Shown here: positions 53,890 to 62,460 of the stretch, piece after piece | Numbering within the stretch: the first letter of the stretch is position 1 | How the letters are laid out: each line of letters starts with the position of its first letter | From: Terriglobia bacterium | Lineage (GTDB): Bacteria > Acidobacteriota > Terriglobia > JAJPHL01 | Direction: 5' to 3' | Length of the DNA stretch: 64,000 bases | Assembly: GCA_021325275.1 (NCBI GenBank) | Contig: JAJPHL010000055.1 | Span: 62,001 to 126,000 of the forward strand | The notes under the pieces: model-generated | What the model was told of the DNA's origin: nothing | The model's input: the letters and a program-made list of their open reading frames with translations, nothing else | Database searches by the model: none | Made by a program: the position numbers and the translations under genes

Positions 53890-54671
53890 ACAATATCGGC
53901 GAACGCCTGTTCCACCCAGCGGAAATAAAGCACCGCCAGCGACAATCCGACGATCGCGCCGGCCGACCCAATCGCCAGATTTGCGAGCGGCGGCGCTTGT
54001 CCCATCACGAGACACCGCCGAAATCCGTCGACCACCACGGCCACGGGATCGGCCATGTACAGCCAATACAATTTCGGATACTGCTGCGCGACTTTGTCCG
54101 CCGAGTAAACCACCGGCACGCCGTAAATCCACAATTGCAACACCAGCGGCAGCGCGTAACGGATGTCGCGATAGAACACGTTGAGTCCCGCGAAGAACAA
54201 GCAGACACCCGAGGTAAAGACGATGAGAATCGCCAGCAGCGGAAAAACGTACAACGCCGTCAACGTGAATTGCACCTTGGCGTGATACCAAATCATGATT
54301 CCCGCGCAAAGAATGGACGACACCAGAAAATCGGCGCTGGCCACGATGATCGACGACAGCGGAATCACCATGCGCGGAAAATAAACTTTGTTGATGAGAT
54401 CACTCGCGGTCACGAGACTGGGAATCGCTTGACCGAGCGAGCCGGAAAAGAGCGTCCACGGCAAGAGCGCCGTGAAATAGAAAAGCGGATACGGCAGGCC
54501 GCTCGAATCAAGATGCGCCACGCGTCCGAAGACCACGGTGAAGACCAGCATCTGGGAAAGCGGCTGGATGATCGCCCACAAGAGGCCGAGAAACGTTTGC
54601 TTGTAGCGGATGCTTAGCTCGCGAATCGCGAAACTCCACAGCAGTTCGCGAGCTTCCCAAAGTTCGTGCAT
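53886..54671 (-). CDS. wzm: Wzm-type ABC-2 polysaccharide export permease
   Basis: This 261-residue membrane protein has six predicted TM helices and the ABC-2 signature region near WAIIQPLSQMLVFTVVFG with RYKQTFLGLLW at its N-terminus. It is the partner of the Wzt ATPase at 44820 but lies at the far end of the locus on the other strand. A NIPSNAP gene upstream ends three bases before it. Confidence 0.9.
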   Translation of the reverse strand: MHELWEARELLWSFAIRELSIRYKQTFLGLLWAIIQPLSQMLVFTVVFGRVAHLDSSGLPYPLFYFTALLPWTLFSGSLGQAIPSLVTASDLINKVYFPRMVIPLSSIIVASADFLVSSILCAGIMIWYHAKVQFTLTALYVFPLLAILIVFTSGVCLFFAGLNVFYRDIRYALPLVLQLWIYGVPVVYSADKVAQQYPKLYWLYMADPVAVVVDGFRRCLVMGQAPPLANLAIGSAGAIVGLSLAVLYFRWVEQAFADIV

Positions 54672-54674
54672 CTT

Positions 54675-55487
54675 CTAACGGATGTCCGATCCGTTGATGG
54701 GAACGAGGATCGCGTTGCTGATGTTCGATACCAGCGGCGGCTTGGCGAATTCCGGAACGGCTTGCAGCTTTTTCCACTCGTCGTCGTTGCGGAACGCCGT
54801 CCAGGCTTTGTCGCGCGCGGCCATGTCGTCGAACGCGACCATATACGTGAGGCGCGGCATGTTCGATCCCGCGATGCACTCGCCGAACCACACCGGCTGC
54901 AATCCGCAGCGGCGGAAGATTCCCACTTCGCCGGAGCCGAACATTTTAATCTTGCGGGCGCCCAGCGTTTGATTCGCTGACTCGTAGGTGCGCATTTCAA
55001 AAACGCGCGCGGGACGTTTGGCGTCGCCGGAACCGGGCTCGGGCGCCGGAAAAAAGTCGAAGGCGCGCAGGAGCCATGTTTCCATGCGCTCGTACGCGCG
55101 GCTCGGAGATGTATCGGAAGTGGACGAATCGAAATCGGCCAGCGCTTTTTGATACGCGCTATCGGCCAAGAGTTTTTCGCGCACTTCGTTGACGTGCGCA
55201 AACGTCGGATACGTCGTGAGGGCGATCGTGAACGGTGTCGATGGCGCGATCGACGAGCCGAACAGACCGATCGTCGTGGCGCCGGCGCGCTTCGCCGCCG
55301 GCATGTACGCGCCGGTCAAGAAATCGGCGGTGCGTTTCTCCTGCGCGGTGGAATCGGTGCGCAGTTGAAAATGGCGCAGTTCGTAGTACGAACTCTTGGC
55401 GGTATCGGCGGCTTCGCCTAAGGCACCGGCGGCGCCCGCGGCCACCACAGTTGCGATCATGCTGCGGCGAGAAATTGTTTCGGACAT
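54675..55487 (-). CDS. NIPSNAP-family protein with Tat signal
   Basis: This 270-residue protein has a twin-arginine signal (ISRRSMIATVVAAGAAGALG) and two NIPSNAP-like ferredoxin-fold modules (YYELRHFQLRT; RVFEMRTYES). NIPSNAP proteins have no settled function. It is followed directly by wzm on the same strand, but a link is unlikely. Confidence 0.88.
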   Translation of the reverse strand: MSETISRRSMIATVVAAGAAGALGEAADTAKSSYYELRHFQLRTDSTAQEKRTADFLTGAYMPAAKRAGATTIGLFGSSIAPSTPFTIALTTYPTFAHVNEVREKLLADSAYQKALADFDSSTSDTSPSRAYERMETWLLRAFDFFPAPEPGSGDAKRPARVFEMRTYESANQTLGARKIKMFGSGEVGIFRRCGLQPVWFGECIAGSNMPRLTYMVAFDDMAARDKAWTAFRNDDEWKKLQAVPEFAKPPLVSNISNAILVPINGSDIR

Positions 55488-55512
55488 AAGATCCTTGATT
55501 CTATCAGAGGCA

Positions 55513-57765
55513 CTACATTCCCGGGTGGTATTCCCGCTGAGTGTGACCCTTCAGTTGCTCGCGATAGAAATAAACTTCGCGCAAATTTCCCGTGGCGTAG
55601 CGCTTGGCTTCGTCGTTGAAGTGCGGAGACTTCGGATCGCCGCTCTCGCCTCCGGCCGTAACAGCTCGGGCACGCACTTTGTCGCCGAACTCCACGACCG
55701 CCACAAAGCTGTTGCCGCTGGTTCCGTACCACTTTTTCGTGCCGGGATACGCGCGCGCGCCAAACGACGCGAGCGATCCCCACGCGGACGAAGTGAACGC
55801 CACGGGAATGCTCGGCGCGCTGTCGTCGAACTTCTGCACGATGTCGCCGTTGATGCGCTGATAGCGATTGAGGTCGCCCCAGGGAGTTTTCCACGTGCCG
55901 AAGTCGGCGGTGAGTTTATCGGACGCCGCGACCAGCGCCTGCAAGAGTTGATCGCCGGGCAAACGAGCGATGTTGTCCTCCGGCATTTCGCCGGGTCCGC
56001 GGGGATTGCGTCCGCCGGCGCCGCGTCCGCCACGGCCCGAAGCTTCTCGCTGCGCGCGTTGTATCGCGTCGCCCCAGAAAACCGCCAGCGATGTTGGAAT
56101 CGATTTTTCCGCCCAGCGGAAGTCCCAGCCGCGTAGCAGGGCGACTTGCTCCGACAACTGGGCGCGGCGCGGATCGCTCTCGGGCAGCGCGTCGTACGCT
56201 TTCACGAGCGCGGGAATCGTTTTGTCGAACCACGGGAGATAGCTGTCGTACGCGGCGGCGATCAAGGAGTCGAGCGTGAAATCCTTTTTGCCGTCGAAGA
56301 CGCGCAGGGCGTGCAAGCCGCGCGCCGACTCACCGCCGTTCTCCACGTACGGCGGGTAATCCTTCATCTTGGGACTGCTCGCGCCCGCCGCCGACCACGG
56401 CCAATTGTTCGAGTTGTAGAGCCAACCGCTGGCGGGATTCAGCAATTGCGGTAATTCGTCGACGTTGAGTAAGCCTTTCCACTCGGTGGCGGGCGTCGAG
56501 CCGTCGACGGGTCGAGACCAATCGTAAGCTGTGTCGCGGCGCGGAATGAAATTACCGTGAAAGTAGGCGATGTCGCCGTCGGCGTCGGCGAAAATCGTGT
56601 TGTTCGAGGAGTTCGCTTTCAACTCCATCGTTTGGCGATATTCCTTGTAGTTTCGCGCTTTCGTGCGCGTATACGACTGCGTAAGCGCCTTGATCGGCTC
56701 TTGCATCAAGCGAATGGTCACCCACTTGCCCGGCGCTCCCGCCAAGGCGGCCTGTTCGCGAATCACCGGTCCATGATGCGTGCGATAGACCGTGAATTTC
56801 TTCGTCTGCATGCCGTGATCGCTCTTGTAGGGCACACTGATTTCTTCCGTGATCACGGGGCGTTGCTCGTCGCCGTATTTGTAAACCCAGCCGCTATCTT
56901 TTTTCTCGATCGTCTCCAGGTATTCGTCGACGGCGTCCACGCCGCTCGACGTGTGCATCCATCCGGCGCGATCGTTGAATCCTTGGTAGATAAAAAACTG
57001 TCCCCACGTCGACGCGCCGTAGGCGTTCAGTCCTTCCTCGCTGACCATTTGCAATTCCGAGCGGAAGAAAAACGACGTGTGCGGATTGATCAGCAGCAGC
57101 GCGTGATGATTCACCGTGTTCGAGGGCCCGACGGCCGCGCCGTTTGATCCGGATGGTTCGGGCGGAGGCGCGTTTAGTTCATCGCGCAACAGGGCGGTTT
57201 CGCTGACCGGCGTCTTTCCGCCGCCGTAAAACGCTTGAAGCTGAGTCAAATTCACTTTCTCGATGTCGCCGCCGATGCTGCCTTCAGTGAAACTAAGCGC
57301 CATCCACGGCTCGAAGTGGTGGATCACGCGCGGCGTGACGTGGGGATGTTTGTAGAGATAGAAATTCAATCCGTCGGCGAACGCGACCATCAGCTTTTGC
57401 AGCCACGCGGGACTTTCTGCGTAGTCTTTCTTGAGCGCCTCGGGATTGATGAACAGCTTCATCCGCAAGTCCTGATAGATTTTCGATTCGCCCTCGGCTT
57501 CGGCGAGGCGTCCCATGGCGTTGATGTAATTTGTCTCGACGCGGTTGAAATCGTCTTCGGCTTGCGCGTACTCCGATCCGAAGACGCAGTCGGCGTCGGT
57601 TTTGCCGTAGATATGCGCGATGCCCCAGTCGTCGCGAATGATGGTGATGCGTGCGGCTTGATCGCTCCAGCGCGCGACCTCCGCGGGAGACGCCTGCGGA
57701 ATCCTTTGCGCAAAAAGGGACGCGGTCAAGTCCGCGAGTAGAAGCAGCTTGTGGATGAATTTCAT
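55513..57765 (-). CDS. Penicillin acylase-family N-terminal nucleophile hydrolase
   Basis: This 750-residue periplasmic amidase has a signal peptide (1-19), an alpha-chain region, and a likely autoprocessing site with the nucleophile Ser207 in SGSNGAAVGPS. GWGIAHIY-like (DDWGIAHIYG) at residue 45 and INPHTSF are typical. In relatives it cleaves acyl-homoserine lactones or beta-lactam side chains. A Gly/Arg/Pro-rich stretch (GRGGRGAGGRNPRGPG) interrupts the C-terminal part. In-frame starts at 57783-57786 are alternatives. Confidence 0.9.
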   Translation of the reverse strand: MKFIHKLLLLADLTASLFAQRIPQASPAEVARWSDQAARITIIRDDWGIAHIYGKTDADCVFGSEYAQAEDDFNRVETNYINAMGRLAEAEGESKIYQDLRMKLFINPEALKKDYAESPAWLQKLMVAFADGLNFYLYKHPHVTPRVIHHFEPWMALSFTEGSIGGDIEKVNLTQLQAFYGGGKTPVSETALLRDELNAPPPEPSGSNGAAVGPSNTVNHHALLLINPHTSFFFRSELQMVSEEGLNAYGASTWGQFFIYQGFNDRAGWMHTSSGVDAVDEYLETIEKKDSGWVYKYGDEQRPVITEEISVPYKSDHGMQTKKFTVYRTHHGPVIREQAALAGAPGKWVTIRLMQEPIKALTQSYTRTKARNYKEYRQTMELKANSSNNTIFADADGDIAYFHGNFIPRRDTAYDWSRPVDGSTPATEWKGLLNVDELPQLLNPASGWLYNSNNWPWSAAGASSPKMKDYPPYVENGGESARGLHALRVFDGKKDFTLDSLIAAAYDSYLPWFDKTIPALVKAYDALPESDPRRAQLSEQVALLRGWDFRWAEKSIPTSLAVFWGDAIQRAQREASGRGGRGAGGRNPRGPGEMPEDNIARLPGDQLLQALVAASDKLTADFGTWKTPWGDLNRYQRINGDIVQKFDDSAPSIPVAFTSSAWGSLASFGARAYPGTKKWYGTSGNSFVAVVEFGDKVRARAVTAGGESGDPKSPHFNDEAKRYATGNLREVYFYREQLKGHTQREYHPGM

Positions 57766-57790
57766 GGGATTTCTCGCAACCATCATAGCT

Positions 57791-58558
57791 CTATCCGGCG
57801 TCGAACAAAATGCTCATGCAAGTGGTTCCCGCTTCGGCCTTCTGCAACTCGGAGAGGTCGACCGCGCAGACGGCGAAACCACGCTTGCGCAGTATCCCCT
57901 GCAGCTCGGGACAATCGGCCGTGGCGATGATCGTGCTGCCAATCGGTAGCACGTCGGCGCTGTTCGGCTCGCTCAGCGGAACATGCAGAATCTCGTAGCC
58001 GCGAAAGATGGTTTCGTCGACCCATTCGGGATTCACGAGGATCATTTTGCCTCCGAGATACGCGCACGCCGACTTCAGGTGCAGGCAACCCGTCACCGGC
58101 ACGCCGATCACCTTGTAATCATGCTTAACGAGAATGTGTCGAAGCTGCGCGATTCCCTCCGTATTCGTGCGCGACGATTCGCCAACGTAGAGCGTCCGGC
58201 CGGCGCGGACTACGTCGCCGCCTTCGAGCGTCGCGGGATAAGCGAGACGAGCGATGCTTCGATAAGGCGCGATCGCCGTGGAGGTGTCCTGCTCTTCCCC
58301 GCGCCGCGACTCCGCGCCCATCCGGCAAATCACCGCGAGCTCGTCGAGGACAATCGCCGTATCCTCCACGAAAACACCGTCGGCGTGCTCGGGGCGCGGC
58401 GGTAAGCGAATGATTTTAGCGCCCAGGCCGGTGAGCGCGCGTTGATACGCGGCGTGTTGGCGCGCGGCGAGATCGTAGCGGATCGGCGCCCGCTGCAAAT
58501 GCGTCAACTCGCAGTCCGCGATCTTGGGACTCACCTCGCGCGTGATGGCATGAAGCAT
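57791..58558 (-). CDS. Dimethylargininase-like amidinotransferase-fold hydrolase
   Basis: This 255-residue enzyme has the DDAH/arginine deiminase layout: FVEDTAIV, ATLEGGDVV, catalytic His in GCLHLKSAC and the catalytic Cys in TTCMSILF. It would hydrolyse methylated arginines to citrulline and methylamines. It starts 21 bases from the divergent YkgJ-like gene. It may also act on other guanidino compounds. Confidence 0.88.
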   Translation of the reverse strand: MLHAITREVSPKIADCELTHLQRAPIRYDLAARQHAAYQRALTGLGAKIIRLPPRPEHADGVFVEDTAIVLDELAVICRMGAESRRGEEQDTSTAIAPYRSIARLAYPATLEGGDVVRAGRTLYVGESSRTNTEGIAQLRHILVKHDYKVIGVPVTGCLHLKSACAYLGGKMILVNPEWVDETIFRGYEILHVPLSEPNSADVLPIGSTIIATADCPELQGILRKRGFAVCAVDLSELQKAEAGTTCMSILFDAG

Positions 58559-58579
58559 CTGTCGCGTACAATAACAGAC

Positions 58580-59002
58580 ATGGCGATTGAACGTCGTTTC
58601 GAATGCGTGGCCGGCTGCACGGAATGTTGCCGGCGTCCCGGCACGATTGTGATCACGCGCGAAGACGCCGCGCGGATCGCCGCGCATTTCAAACTGAGTT
58701 TACGAAAGTTTTCCGAACGTTACACGGAACGCGTCCACGGCGAGACGCGGCTAAAACTTCTCGGCCCGGAGAAGCGCTGTCCGTTCCTCGGCGGCGACGA
58801 CGAAAAGGGCTGGTGCAACATTCACGCCATCAAACCGATCCAGTGCGCGACGTATCCTTTTTGGCCGGGCGTAGCGGACAACGCTTGGGGATGGAAAGAA
58901 GAAAAGAAAACGTGTCCCGGCATCGGGCGCGGACCCAATCACTCGCAGGAATGGATCCAGATTCAGATTCGCGCCGCGTCGCCCACTGCGACGGGTCGCT
59001 AG
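58580..59002 (+). CDS. YkgJ-family cysteine-cluster protein
   Basis: This 140-residue protein has the Cys pattern of the YkgJ/zinc-iron chelating family: C(x3)C(x2)CC (CVAGCTECCRRPG), then CPFL, CNIHAIKPIQCATYPF and C near the end. It probably holds a metal or Fe-S cluster; function is unknown. Its 3' end overlaps the convergent DUF1624-like gene by four bases. Confidence 0.9.
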   Translation: MAIERRFECVAGCTECCRRPGTIVITREDAARIAAHFKLSLRKFSERYTERVHGETRLKLLGPEKRCPFLGGDDEKGWCNIHAIKPIQCATYPFWPGVADNAWGWKEEKKTCPGIGRGPNHSQEWIQIQIRAASPTATGR

Positions 59003-60141
59003 AGATAGCTCAGCCACCAGGCTTTGCTTTGCCGCTTCACCTGGGCATACCAGCGGCACAACGGATAGAGCGACGCCACGACGAAAACCCACACGGCATA
59101 AACGACCGGCAACGAGTATCCCCAATCTGGCGGGCGCGTGAATGGAAAATTAGCGAGGTCCGGCGACTCAAACATCCAGTGGACCGCGCCGTAGCGCACG
59201 CCGCACACGATCACCGCCAGCGCGTGAATCAAGAAAAGGTGCAGCAAGAAATAGAACATTGGGACTTTGCCGAACACCAGCGCGGGGCGCAAGAACGCCG
59301 GCGTGCGGCCGTCAATGGCGCGAAGGAAAAGCAGCACCGGTCCCAGAGTCATCAGGAGATACAGCAGCGAAGGCGGCTGCTTGTTGGTGTTCAGGAACGA
59401 TAGTACGGTGAAGATCGCCGACCCCTGCGTCGACCAGCGGAATGGATTGCCGTATATGTTCGCCGCGCGCAGCGCCACAAACGCGAGTGTCGCGGCGATA
59501 CCCGCGTAAAGTAGGAAAGCGCGTCGCCGTGCCGGTTCCCAACGATAGATGGGCCCGAGCGCAAATCCCACGGCCGTCACGGCGACCCAGGGAATCAATG
59601 GATACGCGTCGAAAAGACGCCCTTCGAGCAAAATGTTCGGCGAGTGCAGAATCACCCACAGCGGATTCGCCGATTGCACCGAATCGAACGCGTTGTGCCC
59701 CGCGATCATCAACAGGCCGATGGCTGCGATGGCCGGCATTGGCAACCACACCAGCACCGCCAGCGTGATCATCGCGCAGCCGAGCGCCCACAAAATTAAG
59801 AGCATTGATGCGCGGAAATCAAAATTGAATTGCAGACCGAATCCGCGAACCACTACCAACTCTAGAAAAATCAGCCACACACCGCGCGTGAAGAGAAATC
59901 GCGAGAGCTCGCCGGTGGACTTCCGCGCCAGCGACAAGTACGCGCCCGTGCCCATCAGCAGAAAAAACGTCGGCGCGCAAAAGTGGGTGATCCAGCGGGT
60001 GAAGAAGAGCGCCGGCGTAGTGGTAGCAATGTTGACGGGATTGGCCGCGCTGCCGAAGAAATCGCGCGTGTGGTCGAGCGCCATCAGGATCATGATGGCG
60101 CCTCGAACCACGTCTACGGACTCAATGCGCGCGCGTTCCAA
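58999..60141 (-). CDS. HGSNAT/DUF1624-like membrane acyltransferase
   Basis: This 380-residue integral membrane protein has about ten TM helices and begins RIESVDVVRGAIMILMALDHTRDFF, the hallmark of the heparan-alpha-glucosaminide acetyltransferase catalytic/YeiB-like group. The Asp-His in LDHTRDFF marks the predicted active site. It might acetylate a cell-surface sugar. The secreted DUF1080-like gene lies just upstream. Confidence 0.85.
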   Translation of the reverse strand: MERARIESVDVVRGAIMILMALDHTRDFFGSAANPVNIATTTPALFFTRWITHFCAPTFFLLMGTGAYLSLARKSTGELSRFLFTRGVWLIFLELVVVRGFGLQFNFDFRASMLLILWALGCAMITLAVLVWLPMPAIAAIGLLMIAGHNAFDSVQSANPLWVILHSPNILLEGRLFDAYPLIPWVAVTAVGFALGPIYRWEPARRRAFLLYAGIAATLAFVALRAANIYGNPFRWSTQGSAIFTVLSFLNTNKQPPSLLYLLMTLGPVLLFLRAIDGRTPAFLRPALVFGKVPMFYFLLHLFLIHALAVIVCGVRYGAVHWMFESPDLANFPFTRPPDWGYSLPVVYAVWVFVVASLYPLCRWYAQVKRQSKAWWLSYL

Positions 60142-60147
60142 ACGAAA

Positions 60148-60849
60148 TTACGGCTTGGTCATCGCCAGGCCGGTGATGAATCCTTCGGTGTTGTGCGCCA
60201 CGCGGACGCCGTACACTCCATCGGTGGATTTCAGCTTGCCTTCACCCACGGCTTCGGACTTCGCGTACGATCCCACCACCGCGCCGTTGATCGAGCACTC
60301 GATCTTGTCGCCCTTCACGGAAACGGCGATGGTTTGTTCCACCGGCTCGCCGGGTCCCGCGGCCTTATGAACTGACTCCGCGGGCGCTCCGCGGCGTCCA
60401 TTGAGTTGAAACGGCGCGGGGCCGAATCCACGCATGATGAAGTTGCCGTTGCCGTACGCGGCGCAATACAGCAAGCTCTGATGATCGGTGCCGAGATCGT
60501 TGCCGGCGATCATGATGCCGTACGGATGCGGATGCGTGTTGAGATTCTGGAATTTCGGTTCCTTGAACGTGGCCTTCACGGTGTAATCGCCGCTGGCCTT
60601 GTTCGCGGGATTCCAATACGTGGTGGCCGGGCCGGTGACGAAGTGCAGCGCGTCGCCTTCCTTGGCGAGTTTCGCGTCGTTCACGGTTTTGCCGGCTTTC
60701 TCCTCGCTGTCATCCACTTTGCCCTGCCAGCCGGACACAGAGATGCCGCCGCCGGCGACGGTACGTGACGCGTCCTGCGCCAGAACGACGATGGTGGAAA
60801 GCAAACAGATGGCGCCGAGCGCCAGGGTCGAGCGATAGAGCATGCGCAT
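60148..60849 (-). CDS. Secreted DUF1080/LamG-like protein
   Basis: This 233-residue protein has a signal peptide (about 1-25) and a concanavalin-like sandwich typical of DUF1080 (3-keto-disaccharide hydrolase-like) proteins: GDYTVKATFKEP, YGIMIAGNDLG, FIMRGFG and VYGVRVAHNTEGFI. Its role is unknown. The start at 60849 has GAGGAA ten bases upstream. Confidence 0.8.
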   Translation of the reverse strand: MRMLYRSTLALGAICLLSTIVVLAQDASRTVAGGGISVSGWQGKVDDSEEKAGKTVNDAKLAKEGDALHFVTGPATTYWNPANKASGDYTVKATFKEPKFQNLNTHPHPYGIMIAGNDLGTDHQSLLYCAAYGNGNFIMRGFGPAPFQLNGRRGAPAESVHKAAGPGEPVEQTIAVSVKGDKIECSINGAVVGSYAKSEAVGEGKLKSTDGVYGVRVAHNTEGFITGLAMTKP

Positions 60850-60907
60850 AAGGTGGGTTCCTCGCAAAAGAGAATGGTAACGGGGCGATTATACCGCAGC
60901 CGGCGGG

Positions 60908-61237
60908 CTAGTGGCGCTGCGCGGTCGTCATTTCCCTGCGTAAGGCCTCATTCATATGAGCCTGATACTCCTTACCCTGCGCCTCGAACCATGCCAGGAC
61001 GTCGGTGTCAATCTTGAGGCTGATCTGGCGCTGCGCTGGACGATGGAAACGTCCCACGTGAATGCGCTTTGGCGTGGTTTTCACCGGCGGAGCGTCCGAC
61101 GTGTCGATCTCGGAGTCCGACTTGCGGGCCAGTTGCTTCAGTTCCCTAAGCTCGCGAGGCGAGAGCGTCGTCGTAAAGAGCTCGCTCGCGCGGATCAGCC
61201 TTTCTCGCCGAGATGATCCTGATCTTTTCTTCGTCAT
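60908..61237 (-). CDS. brnA: BrnA-family antitoxin
   Basis: This 109-residue protein ends with the BrnA ribbon-helix-helix-like domain (QISLKIDTDVLAWFEAQGKEYQAHMNEAL). The ATG at 61237 has AGGGGAA five bases upstream and lies inside the 3' end of the brnT reading frame (92-base overlap). In the known BrnT/BrnA pair the antitoxin binds the toxin and represses the operon. The partner toxin gene is disrupted here. Confidence 0.9.
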   Translation of the reverse strand: MTKKRSGSSRRERLIRASELFTTTLSPRELRELKQLARKSDSEIDTSDAPPVKTTPKRIHVGRFHRPAQRQISLKIDTDVLAWFEAQGKEYQAHMNEALRREMTTAQRH

Positions 61238-61441
61238 TCTGTTCCCCTACAGTGTGAACCACCAGAATTAATGTAATTCCACCGGCCAATCCAATCGTGT
61301 GCCACCGCTCTTGTCTATCGACCACGCGCTCAACAAGAATCGGGCTAACCGAAAGAAGCACGGCATCTCGTTCGACACGGCCGCTCGCGCATTCAAGGAC
61401 GCAGATGCGGCATCCTTGGACTCGTCCCAAGCAAAAAGCAT
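61146..61441 (-). pseudogene. brnT: brnT toxin disrupted by an internal inversion
   Basis: On the minus strand, MLFAWDESK (from 61441) is the expected start of a BrnT RNase toxin, and ERVVDRQERWHTIGLAGG to the stop at 61146 is the expected second half (ending IRIISARKADPRERALYDD). The piece that should lie between them, NRANRKKHGISFDTAARAF, is found in the same place but on the plus strand (61332-61418). Inverting 61334-61418, bounded by CAAG and CTTG, restores frame at the left junction; the right junction is then off by one base. The gene is therefore broken as read. Confidence 0.82.
61334..61418. other. 85-bp inverted segment inside brnT
   Basis: Bounded by CAAG (61334-61337) and CTTG (61415-61418), a 4-base inverted repeat. 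The segment encodes BrnT residues only when read on the plus strand while its flanks encode BrnT on the minus strand. Confidence 0.78.
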
Positions 61442-61487
61442 GTCGAGAGATCGTAGCATGGCTCCCTCGGTGCGCTACAATCACGCC

Positions 61488-62378
61488 ATGCTGAAATCAT
61501 TCGTTCGATTCTTGGCGGTGACTTTTTTCCTCGCCGCGACGCTCTGCGCCGCTGCCATCGACAAAAAAGATGTCGAGTACGCACGGCCCGGTGGACACCC
61601 GGTGCTGCTCGACATGCACGTGCCAGACGGACCGGGACCGTTTCCCGCCGCCATCCTGATTCATGGCGGTGGATTCGACAGCGGCAGCAGAAGCAGCGGC
61701 TACATGAGTCCTACGTTCGATCTGTTTTCTCAAGTCGGCTTCGCATGGTTCACCATCGACTATCGCATGGCGCCGGAGTTCCGTTTCCCCGAGGCGCGCG
61801 AGGACGTGGAGAGCGCCATCAAATGGGTGAAAGCGCACGCCAAGGAATATCACCTCGATCCAGCGAAGATCGTTCTGGCAGGCGAATCGGCCGGCGGATT
61901 CCTGGTGAACTATGCAGGCACGCACGAAACGAAAGAAACGAAAGTCGCGGCGGTCGTCGATATTTACGGTCCCGTCGATTATGCGAAACTCGCCGTCGAG
62001 CGTCGCGACCATCCCGAGCGATTCAACATGAAGAGCATTGGCGGTCACCTGGCCAACGGCGGCAGTTCGCGATTCTTTCTTCCGGTGGGTGGCGCCGATC
62101 CGTCCGGCGACGCGGGTCTCGCCAAGCTGCGTGAAGTCTCGCCGCTCTTCGCGGTGCACAAAGGAATGCCGCCGTTTCTCTGCATCCACGGAACGAAGGA
62201 CGATCAAGTTTCCTACGAGCAGTCGCCAATGATGTGCGACGCGATGCACAAAGTGGGCGCGGTGTGCGACATTATCACGGTGGAAGGCGGCGGTCACGGC
62301 ATGAGCACGTGGAAAGCGCCGGAACAACAGCATTGGAAAACGGAAATGATCGAGTGGTTGAAGAAGACGCTGAAATAA
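61488..62378 (+). CDS. Secreted alpha/beta-hydrolase (acetyl-esterase/lipase type)
   Basis: This 296-residue protein has a signal peptide (1-22) and the alpha/beta-hydrolase set: oxyanion HGGGFDSGS, nucleophile GESAGG, acid near DDQVSYEQ and catalytic His in GGGHGMST. It is of the HSL/Aes type. The ATG at 61488 starts the signal peptide; longer starts reach into the brnT remnant. It converges on the DinB gene through hairpin R7. Confidence 0.9.
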   Translation: MLKSFVRFLAVTFFLAATLCAAAIDKKDVEYARPGGHPVLLDMHVPDGPGPFPAAILIHGGGFDSGSRSSGYMSPTFDLFSQVGFAWFTIDYRMAPEFRFPEAREDVESAIKWVKAHAKEYHLDPAKIVLAGESAGGFLVNYAGTHETKETKVAAVVDIYGPVDYAKLAVERRDHPERFNMKSIGGHLANGGSSRFFLPVGGADPSGDAGLAKLREVSPLFAVHKGMPPFLCIHGTKDDQVSYEQSPMMCDAMHKVGAVCDIITVEGGGHGMSTWKAPEQQHWKTEMIEWLKKTLK

Positions 62379-62380
62379 AA

Positions 62381-62459
62381 AACAGGCCCGAGGCCCGAGT
62401 TCCGAGGCCCGAGTAAAACCAAGGCTCAACTACTCGGGCCTCGTGGCTCGGGCCTTGTT
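62381..62459. repeat. Intergenic tandem-repeat hairpin R7 (GGCCCGAG class)
   Basis: The left arm (62381-62415) has three GGCCCGAG-type units; the right arm (62431-62459) has two complementary CTCGGGCC units. The ends, AACA and TTGTT, also pair. The left arm carries an extra internal stretch, as if one unit was gained or lost. It fills the gap between convergent esterase and DinB genes. Confidence 0.9.
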
Positions 62460-62460
62460 C

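Noticed and set aside
61299-61487. An N-terminal extension of the esterase with BrnT-like residues
   Set aside because: It is the inverted brnT piece; the esterase has its own signal peptide from 61488.
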